DNA from: Pseudobutyrivibrio sp.
Lineage (GTDB): Bacteria; Bacillota; Clostridia; Lachnospirales; Lachnospiraceae
DNA length: 32,615 bases
Direction of reading: 5' to 3'
NCBI GenBank assembly: GCA_017934625.1
Contig: JAGBJE010000243.1
Span: 1-32,615 of the forward strand
The position numbers and the translations under genes were made by a program. The notes under the pieces are model-generated. The model was not told where the DNA came from, ran no database searches, and saw only the letters and a list, made by a program, of their open reading frames with translations. Within the stretch, counting starts at the first letter, position 1, and each line of letters starts with the position of its first letter. Below, piece after piece: positions 1-7,772 of the stretch.

Positions 1-602
1 ATATCTCCTGCATCAATCAACGCCTGTAACGGATCTACCCTATAACCTTTTGGATTCTCCACAGGATCACCAAACATCTCGACAAATCGGGCTTTGATGA
101 GTTCATCCAACTTATCTATCTGAGACTTTTTTTCTCTTATAACGGACTCTAACAAATCCATCATATCCATGCACTTTTGTTGTTCATCGCGGCTTATCTG
201 TGGTACTGCTACCTCTTCTAAAACATTTTTTCCAATAGCTTTAAAAGTGCTTCCTGTTCCCTTCAGATTTAGGTCATTATTTCTGGCTTTTAACAAATGA
301 AATACATAATTTCGCTCAGCCTCATCTTCTATAGTTATTGCAGCTAAGCCTCGACCTATGCAACATTTATCTTTAGCGTAATTCAACGCACCAATAGGTG
401 CTCTCACAGAAATCAAGATATCCCCCGACTCTGCCACTTTTTTTGGTTCATTGCACCAGACTCTTACATTTGGATATAACTCACCAAAATCCGCATTACC
501 TTGAAAAAATGGTAATCCATTTTTTTCTTCATTATAACTAGATGAATCCGGAGACTGTCCCATCGTAATTTTTGCTATATCTTTTAACGCTTTATATTCC
601 AT
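1..602 (-). CDS. hsdS: Type I restriction-modification specificity subunit (HsdS), 3' part beyond the window
   Basis: Reading leftward from an ATG at 602, the frame stays open to the window edge, giving about 200 residues. The N-terminus (MEYKALKDIAKITMGQSPDS) followed by FFQGNADFGELYP, GDILISVRAPIGALN and IGRGLAAI is the classic first target-recognition domain of HsdS proteins. The conserved region near the edge (MMDLLESVIREKKSQIDKLD then ARFVEMFGDP) is the coiled-coil spacer that joins the two recognition domains. Family knowledge: HsdS binds the two half-sites of a bipartite DNA target and scaffolds two HsdM and two HsdR subunits. The second recognition domain lies off the left edge, so completeness cannot be judged. 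It follows hsdM in the same direction after an unusually long gap (603-910) holding a possible RNA gene on the other strand. Confidence 0.93.
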   Translation of the reverse strand, partial: MEYKALKDIAKITMGQSPDSSSYNEEKNGLPFFQGNADFGELYPNVRVWCNEPKKVAESGDILISVRAPIGALNYAKDKCCIGRGLAAITIEDEAERNYVFHLLKARNNDLNLKGTGSTFKAIGKNVLEEVAVPQISRDEQQKCMDMMDLLESVIREKKSQIDKLDELIKARFVEMFGDPVENPKGYRVDPLQALIDAGD

Positions 603-686
603 CTATCATCCCTACAAATCTCAATTTGTATTTCCTTTCTACTTTTTTATTAGGTTTATCTATTCATTAACACAACAAAACTCGCC

Positions 687-714
687 TTGACAAATTCTCA
701 ATCTCTTATATCAT
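687..714 (+). promoter_or_regulatory. Candidate sigma-A promoter for a plus-strand RNA
   Basis: A perfect TTGACA at 687-692 is followed, after 16 bp, by TATCAT (709-714), one mismatch from TATAAT. It points rightward into 721-890, away from hsdS and opposite to hsdM. It is the only strong plus-strand promoter noticed in the window. This is sequence resemblance only; no transcript evidence exists here. Confidence 0.5.
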
Positions 715-720
715 ATAGAT

Positions 721-890
721 TAAGAAATGGGTTTTCACCGTACGGTTACTGCTTATGCGGGCTGCTCGTTTCTTTTTCATTTCTATTTGTCAAATAAGTC
801 AACTTGTGACGGATTAAAGCTGGGTTCCCGAATGGGAGTAGGTGTTTATCACTTAGAATCCTTTGCTCCTGGGGTTGACTTATTTTTATT
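721..890 (+). ncRNA. Candidate structured RNA between hsdM and hsdS
   Basis: The hsdM-hsdS gap (603-910) holds no credible gene but folds strikingly. A 12-bp perfect helix pairs 792-803 with 874-885. Inside it, 811-819 pairs with 861-869 (one mismatch, one G-U). Two short hairpins sit in the loop: 825-829 with 834-838 (loop GAAT) and 840-844 with 850-854. The wobble pairs in the inner helices are all G-U on the plus strand and would be A-C mismatches on the minus strand, so a plus-strand RNA is favoured. A T-rich stretch (883-890) follows the closing helix, and a TTGACA/TATCAT promoter lies just upstream. I do not recognise the family. Alternatives are a remnant or end of an IS200/IS605-type element, or an mRNA structure within the restriction operon. 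The part at 721-791 has the palindrome ACCGTACGGT but no clear fold. Confidence 0.5.
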
Positions 891-910
891 ATATTTAAAT
901 ATATGTCCCT

Positions 911-2413
911 TTATATACCCAGCAATTTCTCCAACTCATCCATCTCCTTGCCAATCTCCATCTCTATTTCACGGATATTAGCCATTATTTCAGATGTTGG
1001 TGGATACTCTACCTTTTCATAAACGACCTCTTTATACTTATTAATTGAAAGGTCATAATCATTATCTACAATATCCTGTTTAGGCACCATAAATGATTTT
1101 TCTGTACGTGCTCTATCCTTTTCTCCTTCCAGATTCTTGAATCTACTAATAATATCTGGAATATCATTATCAGCTATAGGCGCGCGCTTATCGTCAAGGC
1201 TGAATCCATCTGCAGTCATATCGTAAAACCACACATCATCTGTTCCGCCATGCTCAGTTTTCGTGAAAATAAGTATGGCTGTTGAAACACCAGCGTATGG
1301 TTTAAACACTCCTGATGGCATAGATATAACAGCCTGTAATCTCTGATGCTCTACGATTTCCTTTCTAATAGCCTTATGTGCAGTGGAAGAGCCAAATAGC
1401 ACTCCATCAGGAACGATACATGCACATCTTCCACCCATTTTTAACATTCTAAGGAACAATGCTAAGAATAAGAGCTCTGTCTTTTTTGTCTTGCAAACCT
1501 TCAACAAATCAGCAGATACTATTTCTGCATCTAAGCTTCCCTTAAAAGGTGGATTAGCTAACACTAGAGTGTATTTATCTTTATCTGCATTCTGATCTGA
1601 GAGACTGTCTCTGTATTCAATGTAAGGATTATCAATACCATGAGTCATCATGTTCATGGCTCCTATACGAAGCATAGTTCTATCCATATCGTAACCGTGG
1701 AACATGTGATTCATATAGTGTTCTTTTTTTAGCTTATCAAAGAAAATCTCTTCCTTTCGATTCTCTTTCAGATATTCACCAGCAGCTACTAAGAAACCTG
1801 ATGTACCACAAGCAGGGTCACAGATTATTTCATCTGCAGTAGGTTCCATCATTTCAACCATCATCTTAATTATGTGTCTAGGAGTTCTAAACTGACCAAT
1901 CAAACCTGATGTGGTAGTTCTAGAAAGAAGATATTCGTAAACATCTCCTCTAACATCAGATGACTGCATTTCATTCATCAGCTCATATATCTCATCAAGA
2001 GCATCTACGGCCTTAGATAATAGCAGTGGTGTAGGCAATTTAAATATTGCATCATCCATGTATTTTGAATAAGCACTTTCTTTGTTATCATGTAATGTTT
2101 TAATAAACGGGAATACCCATTCCTGCATCAGAGTGTACATTTTATCTGCTGGAAAATCATGAAAAACAGACCACTTTAATTGAGTACCTTCAATTGTTCT
2201 TCCTCCAATTGATACTTCTTTGGCAAATATGCTTTCGAAAGGAAGCCCTAACATAGCGCTTTCTTTTGCTCTTTTGTTATCCAACTCATCCAAGTCCTTG
2301 ATGAACATCAAATATGTAGTTTGCTCAATAACATCTAAGGGATTTACGATTCCTCCAGCCGCAAACACATCCCATAATCCATCAATCTTATTTTTTAATT
2401 CTCCTGTAATCAT
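911..2413 (-). CDS. hsdM: Type I restriction-modification DNA methyltransferase subunit (HsdM)
   Basis: A 500-residue protein of normal family length. An N-terminal helical HsdM domain (about 5-150) is followed by the N6-adenine methyltransferase domain. GQFRTPRHI is at 173-181, the SAM-binding motif DPACGTSGF at about 199-207 and the catalytic NPPF at 287-290. The C-terminal part (YDLSINKYKE and the final helices) is the usual HsdS-contacting tail. With HsdS it forms the M2S methyltransferase that protects host DNA; with HsdR, not in this window, it would restrict foreign DNA. The ATG follows the fic stop codon directly with no gap, implying translational coupling. Frame and motifs are intact, so the enzyme should be active. 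Confidence 0.97.
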   Translation of the reverse strand: MITGELKNKIDGLWDVFAAGGIVNPLDVIEQTTYLMFIKDLDELDNKRAKESAMLGLPFESIFAKEVSIGGRTIEGTQLKWSVFHDFPADKMYTLMQEWVFPFIKTLHDNKESAYSKYMDDAIFKLPTPLLLSKAVDALDEIYELMNEMQSSDVRGDVYEYLLSRTTTSGLIGQFRTPRHIIKMMVEMMEPTADEIICDPACGTSGFLVAAGEYLKENRKEEIFFDKLKKEHYMNHMFHGYDMDRTMLRIGAMNMMTHGIDNPYIEYRDSLSDQNADKDKYTLVLANPPFKGSLDAEIVSADLLKVCKTKKTELLFLALFLRMLKMGGRCACIVPDGVLFGSSTAHKAIRKEIVEHQRLQAVISMPSGVFKPYAGVSTAILIFTKTEHGGTDDVWFYDMTADGFSLDDKRAPIADNDIPDIISRFKNLEGEKDRARTEKSFMVPKQDIVDNDYDLSINKYKEVVYEKVEYPPTSEIMANIREIEMEIGKEMDELEKLLGI

Positions 2414-3472
2414 TTATCGCTTCTCCTCATTCCATATATATTTGGTGTATCTACCGCCACCTAGTTTTATAATGTCCTCTTTATTCGTCAAGTCTATTAA
2501 TGCTCTCTGGACTGTTATCTGACTTATATCAGGACATTTCTTTAATATTTCTGATTTGGTGATAGGGCCAAGGTTGTGCTTGATAATCTCCCTAACTCTA
2601 TCAGGTTTAGATAATTCCTTGTCTGTAAGTAATTTCACTCTAGATGAAAAATCTCTGTATGCAGCTAGAATAACTCCTAAATAATATTTTACAAATGGTT
2701 CGTAATCATTTTCATTTTCATGCCATTTGTAAGAGCTTAATTCTAGGTTTTGATAATACGCTTCTTTTGTTTTTTCTATTAGCTTTTCAATACTGAAATA
2801 TTTACCAACAATATAGCCTTCTCTATATAAAAGAAGTAATGTCAACAATCTACTAAGTCGTCCATTACCATCTCCAAATGGATGAATACATAGAAAATCT
2901 AATACAAACATAGGTATTATTACTAATGGCTCTACTATGCTCTCCTTGCGAACATTATCGTAAGCATCACATAATTCCTCAATTGCTGAGCTGGTTTCCC
3001 ATGCATGAACTGGAGTAAATCTTATTCGATAGCTTCCATCTGCAAGCTCTTCTCTTATCTCATTATCAGATACCTTGTATTGTCCTCCAGTATTACTTCC
3101 TTCGAATTTATACAAATCACGATGGAGTTGTAGTATTATGGACGGCCTTACAGGAATATGCTCATAACTCTCATGAATGGTATTTAAAACATCTCTATAT
3201 CCAGCTATCTCACATTCTTTTCTATTCTTAGGATTGGTCTTCGCCATGACAAGAGCCTTTATTCTGTCATCAGATGTATATATTCCTTCTATTCTGTTAG
3301 AGGCTTCTGTACTTTGTATTTTAGCAATCTCTAAAAGGCTAGAAAGACTGTCCGCCTTAGACTCAATGAATAAACGTTGCTCGCCTTTATATTCATGAAT
3401 CTGTCCAATCATCGAAACTATTTCTGGAGTCAGCAGCTCTTTCCATTTTTCTCTATAATTAAATTCTCTCAT
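2414..3472 (-). CDS. Fic-family AMP-transferase-like protein with C-terminal winged helix
   Basis: A 352-residue protein carrying the canonical Fic motif HPFGDGNGR (197-205), whose histidine is the catalytic base for transferring AMP from ATP to a target hydroxyl. Upstream, S58-N-R-I-E62-G fits the [S/T]xxxE[G/N] inhibitory helix of class II Fic proteins, in which the glutamate blocks the ATP site. The N-terminal region (about 1-90) is the usual Fic N-domain. The last about 70 residues (EIIKHNLGPITKSEILKKCP then TVQRALIDL) look like a winged-helix DNA-binding domain. It is first in the operon fic-hsdM-hsdS, with an AGGAG site a few bases before the ATG at 3472. Its role at a type I restriction locus is unproven: regulator, toxin-like modifier or phage-defence accessory are all possible. 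Confidence 0.93.
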   Translation of the reverse strand: MREFNYREKWKELLTPEIVSMIGQIHEYKGEQRLFIESKADSLSSLLEIAKIQSTEASNRIEGIYTSDDRIKALVMAKTNPKNRKECEIAGYRDVLNTIHESYEHIPVRPSIILQLHRDLYKFEGSNTGGQYKVSDNEIREELADGSYRIRFTPVHAWETSSAIEELCDAYDNVRKESIVEPLVIIPMFVLDFLCIHPFGDGNGRLSRLLTLLLLYREGYIVGKYFSIEKLIEKTKEAYYQNLELSSYKWHENENDYEPFVKYYLGVILAAYRDFSSRVKLLTDKELSKPDRVREIIKHNLGPITKSEILKKCPDISQITVQRALIDLTNKEDIIKLGGGRYTKYIWNEEKR

Positions 3473-3499
3473 ATGATACTCCTAGACTTCTTTACAAAT

Positions 3500-3528
3500 A
3501 TCATACAATGTAATTATATCAAAGTAAA
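3500..3528 (-). promoter_or_regulatory. Candidate promoter for fic-hsdM-hsdS
   Basis: On the minus strand, TTTACT (plus positions 3523-3528) and TATGAT (3500-3505) are separated by 17 bp, 28 bp upstream of the fic start codon. The -35 box touches the distal arm of the hairpin at 3527-3572, so the end of the cobalamin operon and the start of the restriction operon are packed together. The -10 is one mismatch from consensus. Confidence 0.5.
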
Positions 3529-3572
3529 GGCTCAATTTTATCATTTTGCTACAAATGATAAAATTGAGCCTT
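3527..3572 (-). terminator. Perfect 20-bp hairpin, likely terminator of the cobalamin operon
   Basis: Arms 3527-3546 and 3553-3572 are perfect inverted complements with a six-base loop (3547-3552). It begins about 20 bp past the cobD stop codon. T-rich sequence follows on both sides (TTTACTTTG reading leftward; CCTTTTTCT reading rightward), so it could act in either direction; for the genes seen here it would stop leftward transcription out of cobD. The stem is A+T-rich with a GGCTC base, and the leftward U-run is modest, so efficiency is uncertain. Confidence 0.7.
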
Positions 3573-3592
3573 CCTTTTTCTCTAAAGTTGTC

Positions 3593-4636
3593 TTACTCAT
3601 TCAGAATATTCTCCAACGCCGAAATCAACCCATTATTCTCATTATGTAATTTAATCGCAACTCTATAATATCCTTTCCCAAGCCCTACGTAATCCGAGCA
3701 ATCTCTTATCAGGATTTTATACTCAAGCAATCTTTCTGCCAAATCCTTTTTATCAGATTTAAACAGGATGTAATTAGCTTCCGATGGGTAAACCTTAAAG
3801 CCTAAGGCTGTAAGATCTTCCTTCAAATACTTTCGCTCAGCATTTATGATTTTCACTGAATCTTCTATATAATCCATATGCTTTAAGCATTCTGCCCCTG
3901 CCATCTGTGCAAAGATGGAAAGATTCCATTCTGGAAGATGTGCCTTAATACATTCTGCAAGAGCCTTCCTAGAACAAATGGCATATCCCAGTCTTACACC
4001 CGGAATTGAAAATGTCTTAGTAAATGCCCTAAGCACGATCAGAGATTTATACTTTCTAATATCATAAGCTAATGAAAGCTCTTTTTCCTTTCCTGTAAGT
4101 GTAAGAAAACACTCATCCACAACCACTGTACAAGAAATACTTTCACAGGTTGCTATTATTCTATCCATCAAATCATTATCGATTAACAATCCATTTGGAT
4201 TATTAGGATTTGTCAGGAATAGAATCTTAGGCTTTTCTGTTTCAATGGCGTCTAATATATCGCCTGATAATCTAAAATCATCGCTTTCCTTTAACTGATA
4301 ATAAACAACATCGCACTTGCTACAAGCCCCCTGCAGGCAATATTCATATCCCGAAAAGCAAGGAACTACAAGCATTGCCTTCTTTGGAAGCAGCCCATGG
4401 CATATTGCCATTATTATTTCCGATGCACCATTTCCATAGACCACCACATCATTTATTACATTAAACATCTTAGCTGTTTCTGTAACTAAGCTTTCATGAA
4501 CAATATCAGGATATCTTCCTGCGTGTAAAGCCGCCTCTGTAAGAACCCACTGCACCTCTGCCGGAACTCCCTGTGGATTGGTGTTCACTGAAAAATCAAA
4601 ATGAATACTGTTTCTGTAAATATCGCCGCCGTGCAT
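3593..4636 (-). CDS. cobD: L-threonine-O-3-phosphate decarboxylase (CobD)
   Basis: A class I PLP-dependent aminotransferase-fold protein of 347 residues. The start MHGGDIY followed by FSVNTNPQGVP is typical of CobD rather than HisC. Visible PLP-site elements are the NPNNPNG segment (143-149), D174 and the Schiff-base lysine K207 in FTKTFSIPGVRLGY. It makes (R)-1-amino-2-propanol phosphate from threonine phosphate, the linker that CbiB attaches to the corrin ring. The neighbour upstream is cbiB (one intervening base after its stop), which fits that partnership. It is the last gene of the cob operon; a hairpin follows. HisC is the alternative family member, but start motif and context favour CobD. 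Confidence 0.93.
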   Translation of the reverse strand: MHGGDIYRNSIHFDFSVNTNPQGVPAEVQWVLTEAALHAGRYPDIVHESLVTETAKMFNVINDVVVYGNGASEIIMAICHGLLPKKAMLVVPCFSGYEYCLQGACSKCDVVYYQLKESDDFRLSGDILDAIETEKPKILFLTNPNNPNGLLIDNDLMDRIIATCESISCTVVVDECFLTLTGKEKELSLAYDIRKYKSLIVLRAFTKTFSIPGVRLGYAICSRKALAECIKAHLPEWNLSIFAQMAGAECLKHMDYIEDSVKIINAERKYLKEDLTALGFKVYPSEANYILFKSDKKDLAERLLEYKILIRDCSDYVGLGKGYYRVAIKLHNENNGLISALENILNE

Positions 4637-4637
4637 G

Positions 4638-5624
4638 TTAAAACCTTCCTTCTATTGCCAAAATTAAAATGCCACAAATACTAGCACATAAGATAGAGGT
4701 GCATGTCATAAGCAGATTTGCTCTTTTAATATCCTCCACCTCAATCTTCCTTAACATATCTCCAATATAAGGCTTTTCCTTAAGCTTACCAAAATAACTG
4801 GCTGGACCTGCCAGCTGAATGCCCAGTGCACCTGCGCAAACACTTTCAGTCTGTGCTGAATTAGGACTAGGATGATTAAATCTATCTCTTTTAAAAATAT
4901 ATATCGCATTTACGGTATTATACTTTTTTCCGAGAAACAATGTAGCAATAATCATAAGCACAGCACTTATTCTAGCTGGCACAAAATTAACCACATCATC
5001 AAGCTTTGCTGCCGCCCTGCCAAAATCCATATATTTATCATTCTTGTAGCCTATCATAGAATCCATGGTATTTATGGTCTTATAACATATTCCAAGAACA
5101 GGACCTCCTATAGCAAGATAAATGAGAGGTGCTATTACACCATCTGATGTATTTTCCGCCACTGTCTCCACGGCTGCCTTTGTAACACCTGCCTCATCAA
5201 GAGTTGCTGTGTCTCTTCCAACAATCATTGAAACCGCAGTCCTTCCAGCTTCAAGTGAAGTATCCTTAAGAGCATAATACACCTTCATGCTCTCAGTATA
5301 AAGACTTTTTGTAGCAAGACATTGATATGTGATAATTGCTTCTACTGCAATTCCCAAAATACTATTTATGTTATAAGCTAATATAACACAAAAGCCTGTC
5401 GCCAAAACTGATATCGCAATTACGATAATTACAATTATTCTTCCCTTTAACCTTTTCCTGGCAGATGAATCATTTTCCTTTAAAAGCTTACCTGTTAATA
5501 CAGAAATAAGCTTCCCAATCCATACTACTGGATGAAAGCTTCCAAATGGATCACCTAATAAAAGATCTAGTACATAGCCCATGATAAAGGCCGTCAGATG
5601 ATAGTTCAAAAGTATATCCCTCAC
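4638..5624 (-). CDS. cbiB: Adenosylcobinamide-phosphate synthase (CbiB)
   Basis: An integral membrane protein of 328 residues with several hydrophobic segments and the hallmark N-terminal GYVLDLLLGDP, then FHPVVWIGKLI, ETVAENTSDGVIAPLIY and DDVVNFVPARISA. It joins aminopropanol phosphate to (adenosyl)cobyric acid. The start is uncertain. The longest frame begins with GTG at 5624 and overlaps cobC by 74 bp. A TTG at 5609 has a good ribosome binding site (GAGGG, nine to ten bases upstream) and would still overlap by 59 bp; an ATG at 5582 lacks a clear site. All three keep the conserved GDP region. The reading frame is intact. Confidence 0.94.
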   Translation of the reverse strand: MRDILLNYHLTAFIMGYVLDLLLGDPFGSFHPVVWIGKLISVLTGKLLKENDSSARKRLKGRIIVIIVIAISVLATGFCVILAYNINSILGIAVEAIITYQCLATKSLYTESMKVYYALKDTSLEAGRTAVSMIVGRDTATLDEAGVTKAAVETVAENTSDGVIAPLIYLAIGGPVLGICYKTINTMDSMIGYKNDKYMDFGRAAAKLDDVVNFVPARISAVLMIIATLFLGKKYNTVNAIYIFKRDRFNHPSPNSAQTESVCAGALGIQLAGPASYFGKLKEKPYIGDMLRKIEVEDIKRANLLMTCTSILCASICGILILAIEGRF

Positions 5625-6126
5625 AGTTTTCTACATGATATGAATAGTATTCTCCCCCAAAAAGCTTACTAAGAATTGCCATAATGGTACCACCATGACA
5701 AACTACAGAAATATTCTTAAAGTCCCCACTTTGTGCAAGTAGCTTTTCAAAACCAACAATGCTGCGATTGCTTGCCTCTTCTCTACTTTCTCCTCTTGGA
5801 AATGGTGCTTCACCACCAGAATCTATCCAATCCTGATATTCCCTGGTTTCAGAAAGCTCTATATAGTTTTTTCCTTCAAAGCTTCCAAAATCTGTTTCTC
5901 TTAATTCATGAATAATCACAGGTTCCATGTCAGGATAAATAAGCTCTGCCGTTCTAACACAACGCCTTAATGGGCTTGAAAACACAATATCACATTCAGG
6001 ATAATGCCTTGCTGTAATTTCATTTTCTCCATCAAGAGTCATCATCTCATCAGTGGTACCAATATATCGTTTTTCATAATTGCCTGCCGTCTTCCCGTGA
6101 CGGATTAAGGTGATTGTCTTTTCCAT
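5551..6126 (-). CDS. cobC: Alpha-ribazole phosphatase, histidine phosphatase family (CobC)
   Basis: A 191-residue branch-2-like histidine phosphatase. The phosphohistidine motif LIRHGKT has R9-H10-G11, followed by YIGTTD (21-26), R54 in SSPLRR, the ELRETDFGSFEG block with E77, and the second catalytic histidine H144 in VVCHGGT. In a cob operon this family removes the 5'-phosphate from alpha-ribazole phosphate or from adenosylcobalamin 5'-phosphate. The ATG overlaps the preceding stop codon (TAATG), and the 3' end runs into cbiB. Family members outside cob operons can be phosphoglycerate-mutase-like, but the setting makes CobC the better call. Confidence 0.9.
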   Translation of the reverse strand: MEKTITLIRHGKTAGNYEKRYIGTTDEMMTLDGENEITARHYPECDIVFSSPLRRCVRTAELIYPDMEPVIIHELRETDFGSFEGKNYIELSETREYQDWIDSGGEAPFPRGESREEASNRSIVGFEKLLAQSGDFKNISVVCHGGTIMAILSKLFGGEYYSYHVENCEGYTFELSSDGLYHGLCTRSFIR

Positions 6127-6458
6127 TATTTAATCCTCTGACCGCTACCTACAATTACACGATGCACCTCAGTAGCGTTCTTCGCAAGCTCAATTAAAAT
6201 CCTGCCTGCGCATTCCCTATAATTCCTGTCAAAAGCATCAAGCGGAACCACGCCATTTCCTATTTCATCAGCAATGATTACCCAATCACCATCAGAGGTA
6301 GTCTCCAGGATTTCAGCTAAGATTTCAGCTTGTGACCTTCCTTCAGATAGCCTTTTTTTTATAAAAAGATGTGCCTGATTAAAAAACCTGGCGTTAGGAA
6401 AAGTATTAATTGCATATTCTGTTTTGCCTTGATAGCTGCCGCCTATTACAAGATTCAT
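6126..6458 (-). CDS. Short CobU-like P-loop protein (second cobU-type gene)
   Basis: I place the start at the ATG at 6458, which has AGAGG seven bases upstream and opens MNLVIGGSYQGKTEYA; a longer frame from 6524 would run into cobS and lacks support. The result is about 110 residues, against about 170-180 for normal CobU. It has the Walker A GGSYQGKT and the C-terminal block ADEIGNGVVPLDAFDRNYRECAGR then VHRVIVGSGQRIK, matching the NEVG-containing end of adenosylcobinamide kinase/guanylyltransferase. It lacks the middle section with the guanylylated histidine and the LLEC-type strand. A canonical-length cobU lies two genes upstream. Function is unproven: it could bind nucleotide only, or partner the longer copy. 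Confidence 0.72.
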   Translation of the reverse strand: MNLVIGGSYQGKTEYAINTFPNARFFNQAHLFIKKRLSEGRSQAEILAEILETTSDGDWVIIADEIGNGVVPLDAFDRNYRECAGRILIELAKNATEVHRVIVGSGQRIK

Positions 6459-6501
6459 TTCATACCTCTTAATTTTTGGTTTTTCTGATGAAAACAAGAA
6501 T

Positions 6502-7260
6502 CTAAAAATATTTATATAATGCAAGGAAAATAGCTGATAAAAACTCAGCGTTTACCACGTACCAACCAGCCACATCTCCTGTGATTCCACCAAACAATCT
6601 ACCTGCTTTTTTTGCAAGTGTTAGTACTGTTACTATAGGAATAACAAATGCAAAACAAGCTCTAAAAGGAGATATTACAAATGCCAAACAAAAGCTTAGT
6701 ATTAATTCTATGCACAAGCTTACAAATACTGGTTTGTCTGATGTGTTTTTGGCTTCTGAATAAAGCATTCCCTCTGACTTAGCCTTCTTCCCCCTAACTA
6801 CAAGCATTCCGCTTAAAGCTCTTGCCATAAAAAACGAAAATCCCCATATTATAAAGCTATTCCTATCCATAATTAAGATTGATGCAAACAATAATAATCC
6901 CACAATGATTACATTGATAACAGAAAAAGCTCCGATGTGAGGATCTTTAAGTATTTCAAGGCGCTCTTCTCTAGTCTTAAAGGAGCTTATGGCGTCTTCC
7001 ACATCCATAAAGCCATCTAAATGAAAGCCCCCTGTAACAATAAGAGGGATTGCAATTGCAAGAGCAGCAAATGCGCTATTTAAAATGTTGTATTTTTCAG
7101 TTAATATCAGTAGGCCATATTCAAGTGCTCCTATTACTGCCCCAACCCATGGGAAGAAAATAAGATGATATTTCATATCCTCACTATCCCAGTTAAATCT
7201 TGGCATAGGAATTCTTGAATACATTGAAAATGCAACTATAAACGATTTTATTAATCTCAT
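6502..7260 (-). CDS. cobS: Adenosylcobinamide-GDP ribazoletransferase (cobalamin synthase, CobS)
   Basis: A 252-residue polytopic membrane protein. The signature GGFHLDGFMDVEDAISSF (77-94) and DPHIGAFSV (106-114) carry the acidic metal-binding residues of the family. It joins adenosylcobinamide-GDP and alpha-ribazole (or its phosphate) to form cobalamin (phosphate) in the membrane. It overlaps the upstream cobU stop by 4 bp (ATGA arrangement). Length and motifs are normal. Confidence 0.97.
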   Translation of the reverse strand: MRLIKSFIVAFSMYSRIPMPRFNWDSEDMKYHLIFFPWVGAVIGALEYGLLILTEKYNILNSAFAALAIAIPLIVTGGFHLDGFMDVEDAISSFKTREERLEILKDPHIGAFSVINVIIVGLLLFASILIMDRNSFIIWGFSFFMARALSGMLVVRGKKAKSEGMLYSEAKNTSDKPVFVSLCIELILSFCLAFVISPFRACFAFVIPIVTVLTLAKKAGRLFGGITGDVAGWYVVNAEFLSAIFLALYKYF

Positions 7261-7772
7261 AATTTTATTCCAATCCCTACAACTACTTCATAGACTTCAT
7301 CTGAAAGCTGTGCCAGCCTTTCGTTGATTAGCCCCAAAGCTCTCATGTATTCTTTGGTTCCTTCATCATAACTAATGCCATCCTCAAAGATATTATTAGT
7401 TACTATTACAAGAGAAGCAGTCTTGTTGCTAAGATATTCGATATCTTCGAATATCTTGTCAGCACATTCTGTAAAAGCTTTAGGTTCCACTGACCGAAAC
7501 ATCTCATTTGCTACCAGATTTGACATACATTCTAACAGCACAATAGAGTCCTTCTCTATTATCGTATTTGCGATATCAACAGGACATTCTATTGTTGTAA
7601 AGCCCTTTCCTTCCCTAAAGCTTCTATGTTTTTTTATTCTTTTATTTGATTCTTCATCAAAGGCTTGCATAGTGGCAAGGTAATATCTGTTTGGATAATT
7701 GGTTTTACAAACTAAATCCTCTGCAAAAGCAGATTTACCACTACCACTTCCACCGTATACTAATGTAATCAT
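7257..7772 (-). CDS. cobU: Adenosylcobinamide kinase / guanylyltransferase (CobU)
   Basis: A 171-residue protein with Walker A GGSGSGKS (7-14), ATMQAFDEES, the KKHR segment around H49 (aligning with the guanylylated histidine of enteric CobU) and LLECMSNLVANEMF. It phosphorylates adenosylcobinamide and transfers GMP to it, activating it for CobS. The part corresponding to the NEVG motif is altered to VTNNIFEDGISYDEGT, while the end EVVVGIGIKL is typical. The short CobU-like gene two positions downstream keeps a more standard version of that region. Four-base overlaps on both sides (cobT stop, cobS start) show tight coupling. Confidence 0.9.
   Translation of the reverse strand: MITLVYGGSGSGKSAFAEDLVCKTNYPNRYYLATMQAFDEESNKRIKKHRSFREGKGFTTIECPVDIANTIIEKDSIVLLECMSNLVANEMFRSVEPKAFTECADKIFEDIEYLSNKTASLVIVTNNIFEDGISYDEGTKEYMRALGLINERLAQLSDEVYEVVVGIGIKL

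Noticed and set aside
792-885. Retron-type ncRNA, suggested by the 12-bp closing helix
   Set aside because: No reverse transcriptase gene is nearby and the enclosed sequence is too short for a typical msr-msd.
746-910. Minus-strand open stretch following the hsdM stop in the same frame (about 50 codons)
   Set aside because: No start codon or ribosome site, and an opening of this size is expected by chance; could be a stop-codon extension only if hsdM had a sequencing error, for which there is no sign.
727-981. Plus-strand open frame of 84 codons starting near the hsdM-hsdS gap
   Set aside because: It overlaps the 3' end of hsdM, has no ribosome binding site and no recognisable domain; the segment is better explained as a structured RNA.
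6126-6524. Longer N-terminus for the short CobU-like protein (start at 6524)
   Set aside because: It would overlap cobS and add unrelated residues; the ATG at 6458 has a good ribosome site right before the P-loop segment.
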